A stretch of 21,678 nucleotides of DNA, taken from contig NW_014012936.1 in NCBI RefSeq assembly GCF_000611645.1, positions 1-21,678 on the forward strand, read 5' to 3'. The DNA comes from Monoraphidium neglectum (taxonomy: Eukaryota; Chlorophyta; Chlorophyceae; Sphaeropleales; Selenastraceae). The notes beneath the pieces were generated by a model, which saw nothing but the letters and a program-made list of their open reading frames with translations, was not told the origin of the DNA and ran no database searches. Positions 1 through 10,212 of the stretch are shown here, piece by piece. Made by a program: the position numbers and the translations under genes. Within the stretch, counting starts at the first letter, position 1. Each line of letters opens with the position of its first letter.

Positions 1-2
1 AT

Positions 3-1033
3 GCGGAGGCGTTCACCGCCGAGGGCTGGTTCAGGACCGGGGACCAGGGCCGGCTGGACGAGGCCGGGTACCTCTTCCTCACGGGTGGGCAGGCTGTTGC
101 GGGTTGGGGGGGGGAGTGAACGGCCTCACGAGGGGGGGCCCTCCCGGCGAGGGGTTCCACAATGCATGGAGTGAGGGACAAGCAAGGGAGGGGGCTTTCA
201 GGTGCGCTCTCTTCGCTTCTTGCAATGCATCAATTGCTGAGAGCAATAAGCCTGGGGCCTGTTGTGGCGTTGCCGTTGGTTTGATCTTCGCGGGGCGGGA
301 GCTGCGGGTCTTAGCCATCAAATGCGGACGAGGGAGGGGTGGTGTCGGGCGGGGCGCGGCGCGCCTCGACCTCGCAGGCCGGGCGGCTCCTGAGAAGGCC
401 GCATGGGCGCAGGGGCCGCCAGCTGGCTTGGCTTCGACGGAAGCCGCTTGCAGCTGGCGGGCAGCGCGCCCTCGTGGGATCCCGTGTGTCAGCCGGACCC
501 AACTTTTTTTTCTGCTCAACCCGCCTTCCCCTCACACCGGGCTCCCTGCAAGCCGCACCTTGCAAGCCACACGCTGCAAGCAAGCCGCACCCTGCAAGCC
601 GCACGCGCAAGCCGCGTTCCGATCCTCATGCTCCCGCCCCTGCAAACCCCTGCAAACCCCAGGCCGCCTCAAGGAGCTGATCAACCGCGGCGGCGAGAAG
701 ATCTCCCCCCTGGAGGTGGACGGGGCCCTGCTGGCGCACCCCTGGGTGGCCGAGGCCGTGTCCTTCGGCGCCCCAGACCCCAAGTACGGCGAGGTGGTTG
801 CCGCCGCGGTCGTGCTCAAGGAGGGCTGGGAGGGCGCGTTCGAGGGCGCTGACGAGGCGGCCAAGGAGGCGGCCGCGGTAGAGAGCATCCGCGAGGCCAC
901 GGGCAAGGTGCTGTCGGGATTCAAGGTGCCGGGCAAGGGGCTGCTGTTTGTGACCAAGGCGCTGCCCAAGGGCGCGACCGGCAAGGTCCAGCGGCGCCAC
1001 ATGCCGGCGGCGTTCCTCGGGGACAAGGCGTGA
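3..1033 (+). CDS. AAE3: Oxalyl-CoA synthetase-like acyl-activating enzyme, C-terminal part (partial, exons 3..84 and 663..1033)
   Basis: ATP-dependent acyl-CoA ligase of the ANL superfamily; the nearest family I recognise is AAE3/Pcs60, which activates oxalate to oxalyl-CoA. Only the end of the gene is present, because the frame is already open at the window edge. Exon 3..84 ends with the conserved [17 protein letters not shown] block; splicing GT (85) to AG (662) rebuilds [19 protein letters not shown], the hinge and ANL motif that joins the two enzyme lobes. Exon 663..1033 holds the C-terminal lobe: [16 protein letters not shown], the KYGE turn, FKVP and [14 protein letters not shown], whose GK lysine is the family's catalytic lysine for adenylation. 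An Ala/Glu-rich stretch ([12 protein letters not shown]) lengthens the lobe between VLKEG and FKVP. The protein ends GDKA, so there is no SKL-type peroxisomal signal, as in the cytosolic plant enzyme. Family membership is firm; oxalate specificity is inferred from similarity of the C-terminal lobe only. Confidence 0.85.
   Translation, partial: GGVHRRGLVQDRGPGPAGRGRVPLPHGWAGCCGLGGGVNGLTRGGPPGEGFHNAWSEGQAREGAFRCALFASCNASIAESNKPGACCGVAVGLIFAGRELRVLAIKCGRGRGGVGRGAARLDLAGRAAPEKAAWAQGPPAGLASTEAACSWRAARPRGIPCVSRTQLFFLLNPPSPHTGLPASRTLQATRCKQAAPCKPHAQAAFRSSCSRPCKPLQTPGRLKELINRGGEKISPLEVDGALLAHPWVAEAVSFGAPDPKYGEVVAAAVVLKEGWEGAFEGADEAAKEAAAVESIREATGKVLSGFKVPGKGLLFVTKALPKGATGKVQRRHMPAAFLGDKA
546..660. 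repeat. Short degenerate direct repeats (TGCAAGCCGCA) in an intron
   Basis: The last 115 nt of the 578-nt acyl-CoA synthetase intron contain about six copies of a GCAAGCCGCA-like unit (546-616), followed by CCCCTGCAAA repeated twice (637-660) up to the AG acceptor at 661-662. The array is imperfect and pyrimidine/A-rich, so it doubles as the acceptor's upstream tract. No coding potential or mobile-element structure is visible. Confidence 0.6.
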
Positions 1034-1744
1034 CGCGTGATCGATGATGCGTGACTGTTTATTATCACTGAGGGTTCCTGGACGCGAGCGCTGCAGCGCT
1101 TTCGGCGCGGAATCCAGGGCGTGGTGAGAAGTGGATTGCGTGATGCTTGGTCGCGGTGGCCCTTTGGTCGCGTTTTTTGGCAGATATGCGGCTTGGCCTG
1201 CGCTGCGGCGTGGGCCGCTGCCCGCGGGAAAAGCGCCAGCAGTTCGACTGTTTTTTGCATGGTGGGGCTGCCTCCGAGCCACCTGCACCTGTTAGCCGGC
1301 CTTCTGCATCAACCTGCCCCCTTCTCTGGCATTGTGGCGTAATTTGCCGCCGCTGTCTCTTGGCAACCCAACGCTGATTGCATACGGGCACGGGCCTGGA
1401 AACATAAGGGCGTGATGACACATGTATTCTGCAAACGCATGCTTACGCTTCGCAATCGGTCCATGGTTGCCCCGGCTGCTCAGCGGAGTCTGCTGACTGA
1501 GCTTGACCGCGCAGAGTGCGGAGCGGGGTCGCTGTATGCTTGATCTGGACCACGGGCTGCGCGCATCTCGCCATCCCGACCTTGTAAGTTTTAGACCCTT
1601 CCTGCACTGTCTCATGTTGGGATGTCAACAGCAATCGGGGTCTTCCCTGTGCCCACCTTGGAAATGTATCACAAAGAAACCTCCACTTTCACACCTCAAA
1701 ACAGCTGCAAGAAAGCGGAGTGTGTCACGATGTGCAACCAGCGG
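1034..1744. other. Convergent intergenic / 3'UTR region, no gene seen
   Basis: These 711 nt separate the stop codons of two convergent genes. No reading frame here resembles a known family, and GC is lower than in neighbouring exons. Visible structure is limited to a perfect 14-bp palindrome (AGCGCTGCAGCGCT, 1087-1100) just after the left-hand stop codon and one plus-strand TGTAA at 1583-1587. No TTACA (minus-strand TGTAA) was found, so the PDZ gene's 3' end is unmarked here. Confidence 0.6.
1583..1587 (+). terminator. Possible polyadenylation signal TGTAA for the acyl-CoA synthetase gene
   Basis: TGTAA is the usual green-algal poly(A) signal. This is the only plus-strand copy between the stop codon at 1031-1033 and the convergent PDZ gene, which would give a 3'UTR of about 550 nt. 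A five-base motif is weak evidence alone; support comes from strand and position. Confidence 0.4.
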
Positions 1745-2884
1745 TTACTCGTCAAACAAACTTGAGTCAAACACGCTGGCATCCTGCTCGGTCTGCTCTT
1801 CTTGCTGCTGCTGCTCCCCTGCACTGCTGCCGTCGCTGGTGCCGTCAACCCTCCCGTCGCCAGGGCGCTCCAAGAACAGAGTGATCTGATCTGAAAGCTG
1901 CATGTTTGACCGGACCGCGTCCATTGTCGAAGCAAACTTGGTGGCCGGCACGAGGGCGCGCATAAGCTTGGGCCGCCCCACGCCTGTGAGCGGCAGAGAT
2001 GACGTCAGAGTAGGGGGGGTCGCCTCACGCTGTGCGTTGCTGTACAAAGCAAGGAGCGGTCTGGTCACTGCGGCAACAGGCCTGGAACAGGAGGCATAGT
2101 GCTTGAGGTGGCCAGATCAAGGCCGGCGCAGTAACGCACGTGTCATCAGGCAAGCGTCATGCGTGGCCGGGGTTGGCCTAAGCGCCGCGCGCACCTCCCA
2201 GCAGCAGCTGTGTCGTGGGGTACGTCATGCGCATCATGGCGGCGCTGGTGGCACGCAGCACGTCGCCCACGCGCACGCCTGCGGGGCCGCGTCAGGAGGG
2301 CGCGGTCCATCGGGTCGAGGGCCGCGGCAGAGTGCGCCGCATGCTGCCGGCCGGCTGACTAGATCTTTTCCCACCTTCTTCTTTCTGTATGAGCGGCACC
2401 CTCCAATGGGTCCGCCCCTGGCCCGAGCCTGGAGCTCTCGGTGACAGGACCCCTCACATTATGCATGCCAGCAGCGGGTCCCTTCGCGTAGGCGGAGGTG
2501 CTCACCCGCGTCGTCTGCTGCGCCCCCCGGCGTCACCTCCGCCACCACCACCAGGCTGTCGCGGGCTTCAAACACGACGCCCAGCGGGAAGCGCAGGTCG
2601 GCGCGCACCAACTCGTTTGAACGCGCCAGCAGTGGCACAGACAGCTGCTCTACCTGCTCGCCCGTGTCGAGGGACACGACCGTGCTGCTGCTGGCGGCGC
2701 CGCTGCTTTCGCCGCTGTCGCTGACTGCGGGCGTCACCAGGGGCGGCGAGCGCGCCAGGTCCCTCCGTCGCTGCTGCACGTGCGTGGGCTTGGCTGTGCA
2801 TAGCGAGGGTCTTGATGGCCAACAATGTGCGTCGCCAGGCACATGCCGTGTCCGGGTGGGTGCGGAAGGCACGAGAGATCGCAT
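1745..2884 (-). CDS. PDZ-domain protein, probably plastid-targeted (exons 2506..2884, 2195..2278, 1745..1983)
   Basis: Predicted 233-aa protein; the three exons sum to 702 nt and all junctions are GT-AG in phase 1. Residues 91-195 form one PDZ-like domain: the carboxylate-binding-loop region RFPLGVVF, strand VVVAEVTPGGAADDAG, then GVRVGDVLRATSA across the first splice, and TMDAVRSN...ITLFLERP at the end. PDZ domains usually bind C-terminal peptides. The first 55 or so residues are rich in Arg, Ser, Pro and Ala with few acidic residues (QQRRRDLARSPPLVTPAV), consistent with a chloroplast transit peptide, though a different 5' exon cannot be excluded. Residues 196-233 are a Gln/Glu/Asp-rich acidic tail ending in FDE. 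No protease or other catalytic domain accompanies the PDZ, so this is probably an adaptor. I do not recognise a named orthologue. The start is the first ATG of the open frame. Confidence 0.72.
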
Positions 2885-3303
2885 GATTGCGCCTAAACCG
2901 CGATCTTGTGTGCTGATTTGAGTCCGTAAGCGCGCTAGATTAATGTTCGCAGCTCACGAACTGGCATGAGCGCTGGCGCAACACCTGCCGATGCACCAAG
3001 CAACTGCGGCGGTGCGTGTTGACCAGTGCTGGCCACTCTGACAATGTTGGGCTGGGGCCAGGTGGCGGCTTGTGCATTTTAGGTGTTGTGTGGCCGCATC
3101 CAGGGTGCCGCAGCGTGCTGTTGGTAAAGTGTCTACTCAAAGACATGCGAGCTGGGTGCCACAAGCGCATCGAAACTGCAGCCGAGCAGTTGGAAGCCCC
3201 TCAACGTCGAGCCGCTTGCTGCTGCTAGCTGTGAGTTTGTTTATCAATGTCGTTCCTGCCAAGAGCTCAAGGTCACTTTCTAATGTGATTCAGGCACGGC
3301 GGC

Positions 3304-3360
3304 GCACGCATGCACACGCAGGCGCAAACACACACACAAACACACATGCACACACACACC
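3304..3360. repeat. CA-rich microsatellite-like tract
   Basis: Imperfect (CA)n with CG, CAAA and ATG interruptions. It lies between genes, outside any exon, and is of the same kind as the CA/TG tracts in several introns of this window. Confidence 0.85.
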
Positions 3361-3431
3361 ATGCTGTATCCTTGCCTTGACAATGCTCGTGAGTGGTTCT
3401 GAAAAGTCCTAGCAGCGTACTGCGGTGACTG

Positions 3432-3436
3432 TTACA
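3432..3436 (-). terminator. Probable polyadenylation signal TGTAA for the CEP104-like gene
   Basis: TTACA on the plus strand reads TGTAA on the minus strand, about 460 nt beyond the CEP104-like stop codon (3893-3895). It is the first minus-strand copy I found after that stop. Confidence 0.45.
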
Positions 3437-3892
3437 CTGGCTCCAGCACTGTGCATGCTTGCTGTGTGCGTGAAACCCCATGTAACGCTTGCAAGTGTGA
3501 CAATGACACTGCAGGAAAAGCGCGGGACCAGCCAGGGGACGGGCCCTGTGTCACCCGGCCTCGTGTTCAGCAGCCTAACCAGTCATCAGGTCAAGGAAAC
3601 TTGATAAATGTCAGATAATGCCTTGCCGGGCATGTAAGCCAGCAGCGCAGCCGACGCGTAGGACTTTGGAGGGCCACAAGCGGCGGCGCCGCGGGTGCGC
3701 GAGCGCCGGCCGGGAATGCCACGTGTCCACGGGCGTTGGCGCAAGCGCTTGGTTGGGCCCAGGTCAAGGGACGTCGGGACACGGAGAGCTGTCGAGACCT
3801 GGATCACCCACCAAAACAAACAACAAGGGAGCATCAGGCAGAGACGGGCGGCGGCCGGGTGCCCCGGATCACGCCCGGGCCGCCGGGCCGCG

Positions 3893-6583
3893 TCACTCGC
3901 TGTTGAGCACGTCGCGTATGGCCACGACGTCTGGGTGGTCTGGCCCCAGGGCGCGCTCCTGTATGTCCAGGGCGCGCTCCAGCAGCGGCCGCCCCACCTC
4001 GTCCTCGCCCTGGCGCACGGGTTGAGGGGTCGCGGAAGGATGGAGGAGGGTGGGCGGACGTGGTGGGGTGCGCCGCGCTGTAAGGCGACCCAGAGGTGGC
4101 GCAGCCAACACGCCCAAATGCAGGCTTTGTTCTTCTTCCAGCCCACAATTCTTCACACAGGGGCGCGTGCACCCGCTCAACCGCCCCCGCACTCACCCCC
4201 CTCACACACACACAAACACGCACACCCAGGTCCCATCACCCCGGGACCCCCACGCAGTGTACCTGTTCCAGGTGCAGCACCGCCAGGTCTGTGAGGGTGT
4301 GGGCCACCTCCTGGTGGTCGGGGCCGTACGAGCCCTCGTAGATGCGCAGGGCGCGCTCGTACAGCGGCTGGGCGCGGCCGTACTGCAGGGCATGAGGGGC
4401 GGGATGTGGTGCGTGGGTGTGTGAGTGTGTCTGGCAGGCAGCAGGTTGCATGTGTGTGTATGTGTGTGTGTGTGGGGGGGGGGGGCGGGGGCAAAGGATA
4501 TGGCCACCGCAGCAGCGGGCGACGGTCGGAGCCTGTGTTTGCACACAAGGGCTACACACGCAAGCCGTGCAGACACCAGCACACCCCTTCTGCGTCCGAA
4601 AGTACAGACTGGCCACGGGCCCTGCGGCGTCCACGCGTGTCAAGGGCCCCGTCCCTTCCCCAGCGGCGCCCACCTCCCCCCGCTGGTTGAACAGAATCGC
4701 CAGGTTGCTGCAGCTCTCGGCCACCGCGGGGTGGTTCGCGCCGTACTGCTTCTCCCGGCTGCGTAGCTCCGCCTCAAACGGCGCCGGGTCGTCCGGCATG
4801 CCCTCGCCCCCGCCGCCGTTGGGCCCCGCTTGCTGCTGGTGGCGCTGCTGCGCGTGGGCGTCGTGGCTGTGCTGCAGGTGGGGCGGCAGGGGCTGCTGCT
4901 GATGGTGCTGCTGCTGCGGCGCGCCGCCGCCGCCGCCGCCGCCACCGCCGCCAGGCTTGCGGCCCGCGCCCGCAGCGGCCTTGCCGCCGGCGCTGGCGCG
5001 CGTGGGGGGCTGCTTGGTCGCGGAGGACGCCGCCTTGGGGGCCGGCGTGGTGCGAGCCTTGGGCGGCGGCGTGGCTGCCGCTGCGGCTGCCGCAAGAGGC
5101 GGGGATCCTGTGACGAGCGCAGGGCGAAGCCAAGGAGGGGCAGGGCGCTGTCAGCGCTCCTGCGACCGTGGCACTACAACCAGCTTCCAAAACCTCCAGC
5201 ACCCGGGATACCCACACAACGGCCCCGCCTTTCTCAGAGTTGCCCCAAGCCCCAGCCGCCACCGATGCGTCCGTGGGCTTGCCCCGCGCCGCTCACCCGC
5301 CTCCACCCCCAAGGCCGCGTCCAGCTGTGCGCGTATCTTGGGGTTCAGGTCCCGCGGCAGCAGCCGCCGCACGGCGGGCCCCGCTGCGTCGTGCGCCAGG
5401 ACCGCCACCTTGACGGCGGCTCCGCGCACCTGAGGGGCGTGGGTGGGCATTCCAGGTGCGTCGCAGGTAACTGTGCGCATAGGGCAAGAGCAAGCCAGCT
5501 CTACCCCTCTCGACCCGACCCCCTGAACCGGGATCGACCGGCTGGACTTTCCTGTCATCAAAGTGGTATTTTTTGTGCGTGACAGGTGTGGACGCCCTCC
5601 CCTTCCCCCAAAGGTCAAACGCAGCACTCACGTCTGCGTTTGCGCTGCCAAAGGCCCGGCCCACGTAGTCCATGAGCTCCCCCAGGTCCAGGCCCTCAGC
5701 GCCGCCGGACTGGCCGCTGCCGGACTGGCCGCCACCGGCCGAGGAGCGGGTGGCGCCGCCGCCCTGGCAGACCCCAATGACGGGGACCAGGTCCTGCGGA
5801 GGTTGAACGGGCGTGAGAGTGGGGTCGAGGGGGGTTGGGGGTGCGGTGGTGGCGCAGCGGTGGCGGAACGGGTGGGAGGGGACAGGGCGAGGGACAGGTC
5901 TGTGCACGTGCGAGACGGGCTGGCGTCGAGGCGGTGTAAGCGGCCGCCGAAAGCAGGCCAGGGCCACCAGTCCGTGCCGACCAGCCACCGGGCCGCACGC
6001 CCTGCCCTGCGGCCGGCCACCCGCCACCCCTCACCCGCCGAGCGCCTCAGGGCCGCGGCCGCACCTGCAGCAGCTGCAGCGTGCTGAGCACCGGCCGCCA
6101 CGCGGTCTGGCTCTTCACCGGCTTGAGCAGCGCCGCGTTGCCGGCGCTGTAGCGCAGCCCAGACTCGCGGTTGTGCGCCAGCGCCAGCAGCGCGTCGCGC
6201 GAGCCGTCACGCAGGCGTGCGTTGTTGTCGCTCAGCCGCTCGATCAGCACGGGCAGCGCCTGCAGGGGCACATCAGTGGGGTGCACGAACGCTTGGCAGC
6301 CCGTCGGCCGCAGCTATGCAAACACAGCTACCCGACAACCAGGTTGCAATCGGTCAGACACTCAAGCATGCATGGCAGTGCAGCTGCTGCTTGCCGTGTC
6401 CCCACCTGCTCCACTGCCCCGGCCACGTCGCGCCCGCCGCCAGCCATGGCCTCAACGAGCGCCTGCAGCAGGCCAGTGCTTGACAGGAACACGTTGGGCA
6501 CCTGCGTGTGTATGTGTGTGTTTATATGTGTTCGTGTGCGTATTCGTCAGTGCGGTCTGGTGCACATGTGCGTGCGTGCCTAC

Positions 6584-6629
<46 letters not shown>

Positions 6630-9600
6630 TGTAAGTGTGCGCATGCTAGGAGGGACAGCGATCACGCTAATCTGTGGCCTGTCTTTCTTGGGAGGTCTCG
6701 CAGCCCTGGGTCACATGCGCACTTGCCTGGCCTGAAGCACAGACGGCACAGACTGGAGCTTCTCCCACACACAGGCCCCCACATGGCGCACCATTGCTGG
6801 ACATGATGCGTGCCGAAATCAGCCTGGAGGCTGAATGCCTCAAACAGGCAGCCAGTGCACCCCCTACCAAGCCCCCCAGGGTGCGGTCCTACCGCCCACC
6901 GCCACGCACCTTGTCCTTCATGGCCTTGGCCGCGAGCCGCGCCAGGGACCGCGCCAAGTCCCGCTTGTCAGCGCCAGACACCTGCGGTCGCACGGGACGC
7001 CAGCACTAAGCTCGGAGGCGGACGCGGCCCGCGCTGAGGCTGCTGCAGTGCCGGCACCACCACGACGCAGCCAGGAGTGCCCCGCATCACCTCTTGACCA
7101 CCACCGCACCCCCAGCAGACAGCATGGACGCGCACAGAAGAAAGTCTCATCGCATGGTCCCGTGTCACCCCGCACCTTGCCGTTGCGTACGAGGTCTGTC
7201 ACCCAGGCTATCCCGGCGTCCCGCAGCTGCCAATTGCGCGAGAAGAACGCCGCCGCCACGTAGTCGCCCGCCAGCTCAGCGACCGCCTCCGCCTCCTTGG
7301 CCGCCGCGCCCGCGACCGGCTCCGGTGGCGGGAGCTCCTGCGGCCATCCCGGCGGGGCCGGCGCCTCGACCGTTGCGCCGGAGCCTGGGCCACCACCGCC
7401 GCCGCTGCCGCCGAAGAGGGCTGCTGCAGAAACAGCCGAGGGGTCAGCATCCACTAGGCCCGCTTCATCGCCAAAGCCAGGAGCGCCGCCACCGCCGCCT
7501 TCAGACGCCAGCGCGAGCGCGCCTCGCGCGACGGCAGGGCGCTCCTCGTAAGCGTAGTAGCCCGAGTTGCGCCGCATCACGCTCGCAGGCGCGCCCACGA
7601 TGCCGCTGCCGTCCGCCTCCCCCGCCCAGCCTCCGCCGCCGCCCAGCACGCCAGCGCTCGCCTCGCCGCCGCCTGGAAGGCCGCCGCCGGGCGACGGCGG
7701 CCCCGCGGGGGCGCCGTCGCCGTCGAGCCCCGCCCCCGACGGCTCCGCACCCAGGTGCGCGCCGATGCCGCCGCCGCCGCCGCCGCCAGCCGCGCCGCCC
7801 GGCCCCACACTCCGCGTCTTCCCGAGCACCCTGGCAATGACGTCATCCCCGACCCTCCCCCCACCGCCCCCGCCGCCGAGCGCCCCCGGGCCGCCCCCGT
7901 TGCCGCCCGGCGGGCCCGCTTCGGACATGGCCGCGCCGTCCCCCGCGGCCCTGAGCTTGTCAATGTCGCTCTTCAGGGCCTTTGCTAGATCATAATCTTC
8001 CCGCTCCACCGCTGCGCGCTTGCGCGCCTCCAGCTGCGCCACCTTCTGGCCGACCGCCTGCCGTCCCGGGGCGCGAGGGGCGCAGCGGGGCCGTCGAGGG
8101 AGCCTCCTTGTAACGGATACACAGCGTCGTGTATGCCTCCGCAGGGCGGAGATAGGCTGCATTGCGGACGCGTTGGCCTCCTGCCGCATCTGGCACCCCC
8201 CGGCCGCCTGATATGATTCGGCCCAGGCGGCGCGGCCGGGCCGCCTGCCCACCCGTCTCCCGTCCGCGCATCCCCTTGCACGGCAGACCTCAAGTCCTGC
8301 TTTTGCTGCCGTGATGCGAGGCCCGCGCCCCACCTTGAGCCTCTCAATGCACGCCTTGAGGCGCTTCGCCTCGTCGTACTCCTCCGCCGCCACCGCGGCC
8401 TCCTTGAGGCGACCCAGGTCTCGGATCTTCGCAGCAGTCACCTGCACAGGCACGCGCATTGCCATTGGGTGCGGGACACGGCATCGCTTCGTCACATTGC
8501 CCCTAACGGCGGCCCCAACTGCGGCAGATGCGGGAGGCGTGCACACAGTGACGCCGGCCGCAGCAGGAGCGGCGCTCGCAGCAGCGCCACCAGTCTGCCA
8601 GTGCCTGCGGCATCCGCGGAGCAGTACTGCAGCGCCTCTGGTGCCAGGCAGATTCCGCGGCTGCAATCTGAACCCACCGAGTCCACGTGCATGTCCAGGT
8701 TCAGGTCCGCCATGTCGGCGGCAGCTCTGGAGGACGTCAGCCAGCAAGAGCGCATTCGTCAGTGTTATGAAGAGGACGATAACCCTGGACCTGCGGCGCC
8801 CTGCTGCAGCGGCCACAACGCCACCGCCTCCAGCCCAGAACGGGACCGCACGCATCGTCCCTGTTGTCCCTCCGGCACCAAGTCGGCGTGCCAGCGCCCT
8901 GTTTGCTGCGCCCGCCTCAGCTGCGGCGCCGCAAGCCCGTTGCGTGGCCCAGATCAACAGCGGTGCTCTATGCCCTCCCAGGCCCCCTCACCTGTTATAG
9001 TACCCCACCTCGCCCACCGGCTGCTGCCCAACATCCAGGTACGCGGCGCCCCCGCCGGGCGGCGGCGGGGGCGCCGGCACCAGCGGCTCGCCGATCAGGT
9101 TCAACGCGACGATGCCGACCTGCCGGCCAGGGCAACGGTCGGCAGCGGTGCTTGCAACACGACGCGACGTGCGCGGCCCACGGCGCATGCTCTTGAGCTC
9201 CACTGCTGGAACGCTGCGCGTCACTCCATCTGTCGCCGGCCCCGACGGCTGCGGCTGAGACAACCAATCCTGTCGCGCCTGCGTTGCAGGCTCGCATCCC
9301 ATGCCACACCCGGCGACGGGCCTCACACATGGTTGCGAGCGCCCCGCCCCTCACCTGGTTGTAGATGTTGAGCTTGTTCACGTGGCAGCGGTGCACCACC
9401 AGCCGCAGCGCCACCGCGTCGACGCTCACATGCACACTCTTCAGCTCGCGCGCCTGGTGGCCGCTGCGCTCGTTGCTGTCAAAAGAGAGGTACCCCAGTC
9501 GCTTGGAGGGCAGCGACGGCGGGGCGGCGGTGGCGCCATCGTGCTGCTGCTGCTGCTCCGAGCCCGGGGGGGCAATGTACACCTCTACCTTGGTCGGGAT

Positions 9601-10212
9601 CTGGATTGTATTCAGGCGCAACGGCGCCATAAACAGCGTTGCTTGGATGTCTGGTCTCTTGCCATTGGTCGGCAGAGCCACTGCAATCAAGCGGTCTGAG
9701 CATCACACGCCACATCCCTTGTGCCGCTATGCACGTTCATTGCGTGACATGTATGTTGCTCTGCGGCCAACATCGCCGCCTGCGTTGTTCTCAAGTCCCC
9801 TGCTCAGCACTGACCTCACCTTGAATTCATGTGCAAGGATCTGGATCTGTTGCACCTTGGCAGGCTTCTCCAGACGCAACACAATTTCCTGTGGGAACTT
9901 GCAGAACCTGCAAGGCACGGCGCACCGGCAGGCTCTTCGTCGATGAAAACGCAGCGGCGCACAGCGCGCAGAGTGGTCACGGCCTGCGGCTCGACCGCTC
10001 ACCTTGGGGACTGCCATCCTCGAGTTTGAGGGCTATGATAAAGCAGCTCCCGCGCTGGATAATCAGAGTCCTGCGATCATTGGAGCCCGAGAGCTGAGCT
10101 CGGCTGGGCCACCGCACCAGCCAGGTCTAAATGCACGCATCGCGGCATGTACCTCTCCAGAACAGCTCTGAATGGCGAAGCGGAGCTTCTGCGGCCCTCC
10201 TATAGCTTTCAT
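3893..10212 (-). CDS. CEP104: CEP104/FAP256-like ciliary tip protein with C-terminal kinesin-light-chain-like TPRs
   Basis: Exons, 5' to 3': 10153..10212, 10003..10070, 9820..9907, 9355..9600, 8992..9119, 8678..8726, 8334..8441, 7176..8057, 6910..6981, 6406..6501, 6065..6259, 5632..5793, 5297..5429, 4674..5107, 4263..4382, 3893..4009. They total 2958 nt, or 985 aa, all GT-AG. CEP104 sits at ciliary tips and centrioles and binds tubulin through its TOG domain. Residues 1-170 match the CEP104 jelly-roll (PARELLYHSP, GWQSPRFCKFPQEIV, RLGYLSFDSNE, ARELKSVHV, HVNKLNIYNQVGIVALNLIG). Residues 213-285 carry two helical repeats (EEYDEAKRLK, EDYDLAKALK). Residues 290-500 are Gly/Pro/Ala-rich with the conserved YEERP. 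TOG HEAT helices span about 505-762 (SRNWQLRDAG, RLSDNNARLRDGSRDALLAL). A basic then Gln/His-rich linker (763-865) leads to three TPR-like units (866-985). No zinc fingers follow TOG, unlike animal CEP104, and no SxIP EB-binding motif was seen. Orthology is firm; the TPR end rests on in-phase splicing. Confidence 0.9.
4204..4226. repeat. CA tract in the last CEP104-like intron (UG on the transcript)
   Basis: (CA)n with one AA interruption lies inside intron 4010-4262, close to its 5' end on the transcript, where it reads (UG)n. It is complementary to the tract at 4451-4474 on the other side of the 120-nt exon. Confidence 0.8.
4451..4490. repeat. TG tract followed by a 12-G run in a CEP104-like intron
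   Basis: (TG)n with one TA interruption (4451-4474) runs into twelve G (4474-4485), then CGGGG. It lies in intron 4383-4673; on the transcript it reads C-run then (CA)n, upstream of the acceptor at 4383-4384. Confidence 0.85.
6508..6628. repeat. TG-rich tract with a pure (GT)20 core in a CEP104-like intron
   Basis: Imperfect TG/CG-rich sequence (6508-6587) passes into uninterrupted (GT)n at about 6588-6628. It sits at the 3' end of intron 6502-6909; on the transcript this is CA-rich sequence directly before the acceptor, taking the place of an ordinary polypyrimidine tract. Confidence 0.9.

Larger units (their letters stand above)
2885..3892. other. Intergenic region between PDZ and CEP104-like genes
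   Basis: This holds the putative promoter and 5'UTR of the PDZ gene (minus strand, from 2885 upward) and the 3'UTR of the CEP104-like gene (3892 down to about 3420). GC is lower than in the exons. Features seen are a CA-rich tract (3304-3360) and TTACA at 3432-3436. No reading frame here matches a known family. Confidence 0.6.

Noticed and set aside
546..660. Repeat array as a possible CRISPR-like array
   Set aside because: Units are 10-12 nt, degenerate and without spacers of constant length, inside a eukaryotic intron.
104..662. Open frame continuing upstream of the acyl-CoA synthetase exon (from 104)
   Set aside because: The family alignment jumps from FLTG at 84 to RLKELI at 663 through a GT-AG intron in phase; the intervening translation is unrelated and partly repeats.
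5335..5360. GGGGTTCAGGTCCCG resembling a tRNA box B
   Set aside because: It lies within a coding exon of the CEP104-like gene and no cloverleaf or box A fits around it.
7094..7995. Long plus-strand Pro/Arg/Ser-rich frames
   Set aside because: These are the antisense of the Gly/Ala-rich CEP104-like exon 7176..8057; GC-rich DNA keeps other frames open.
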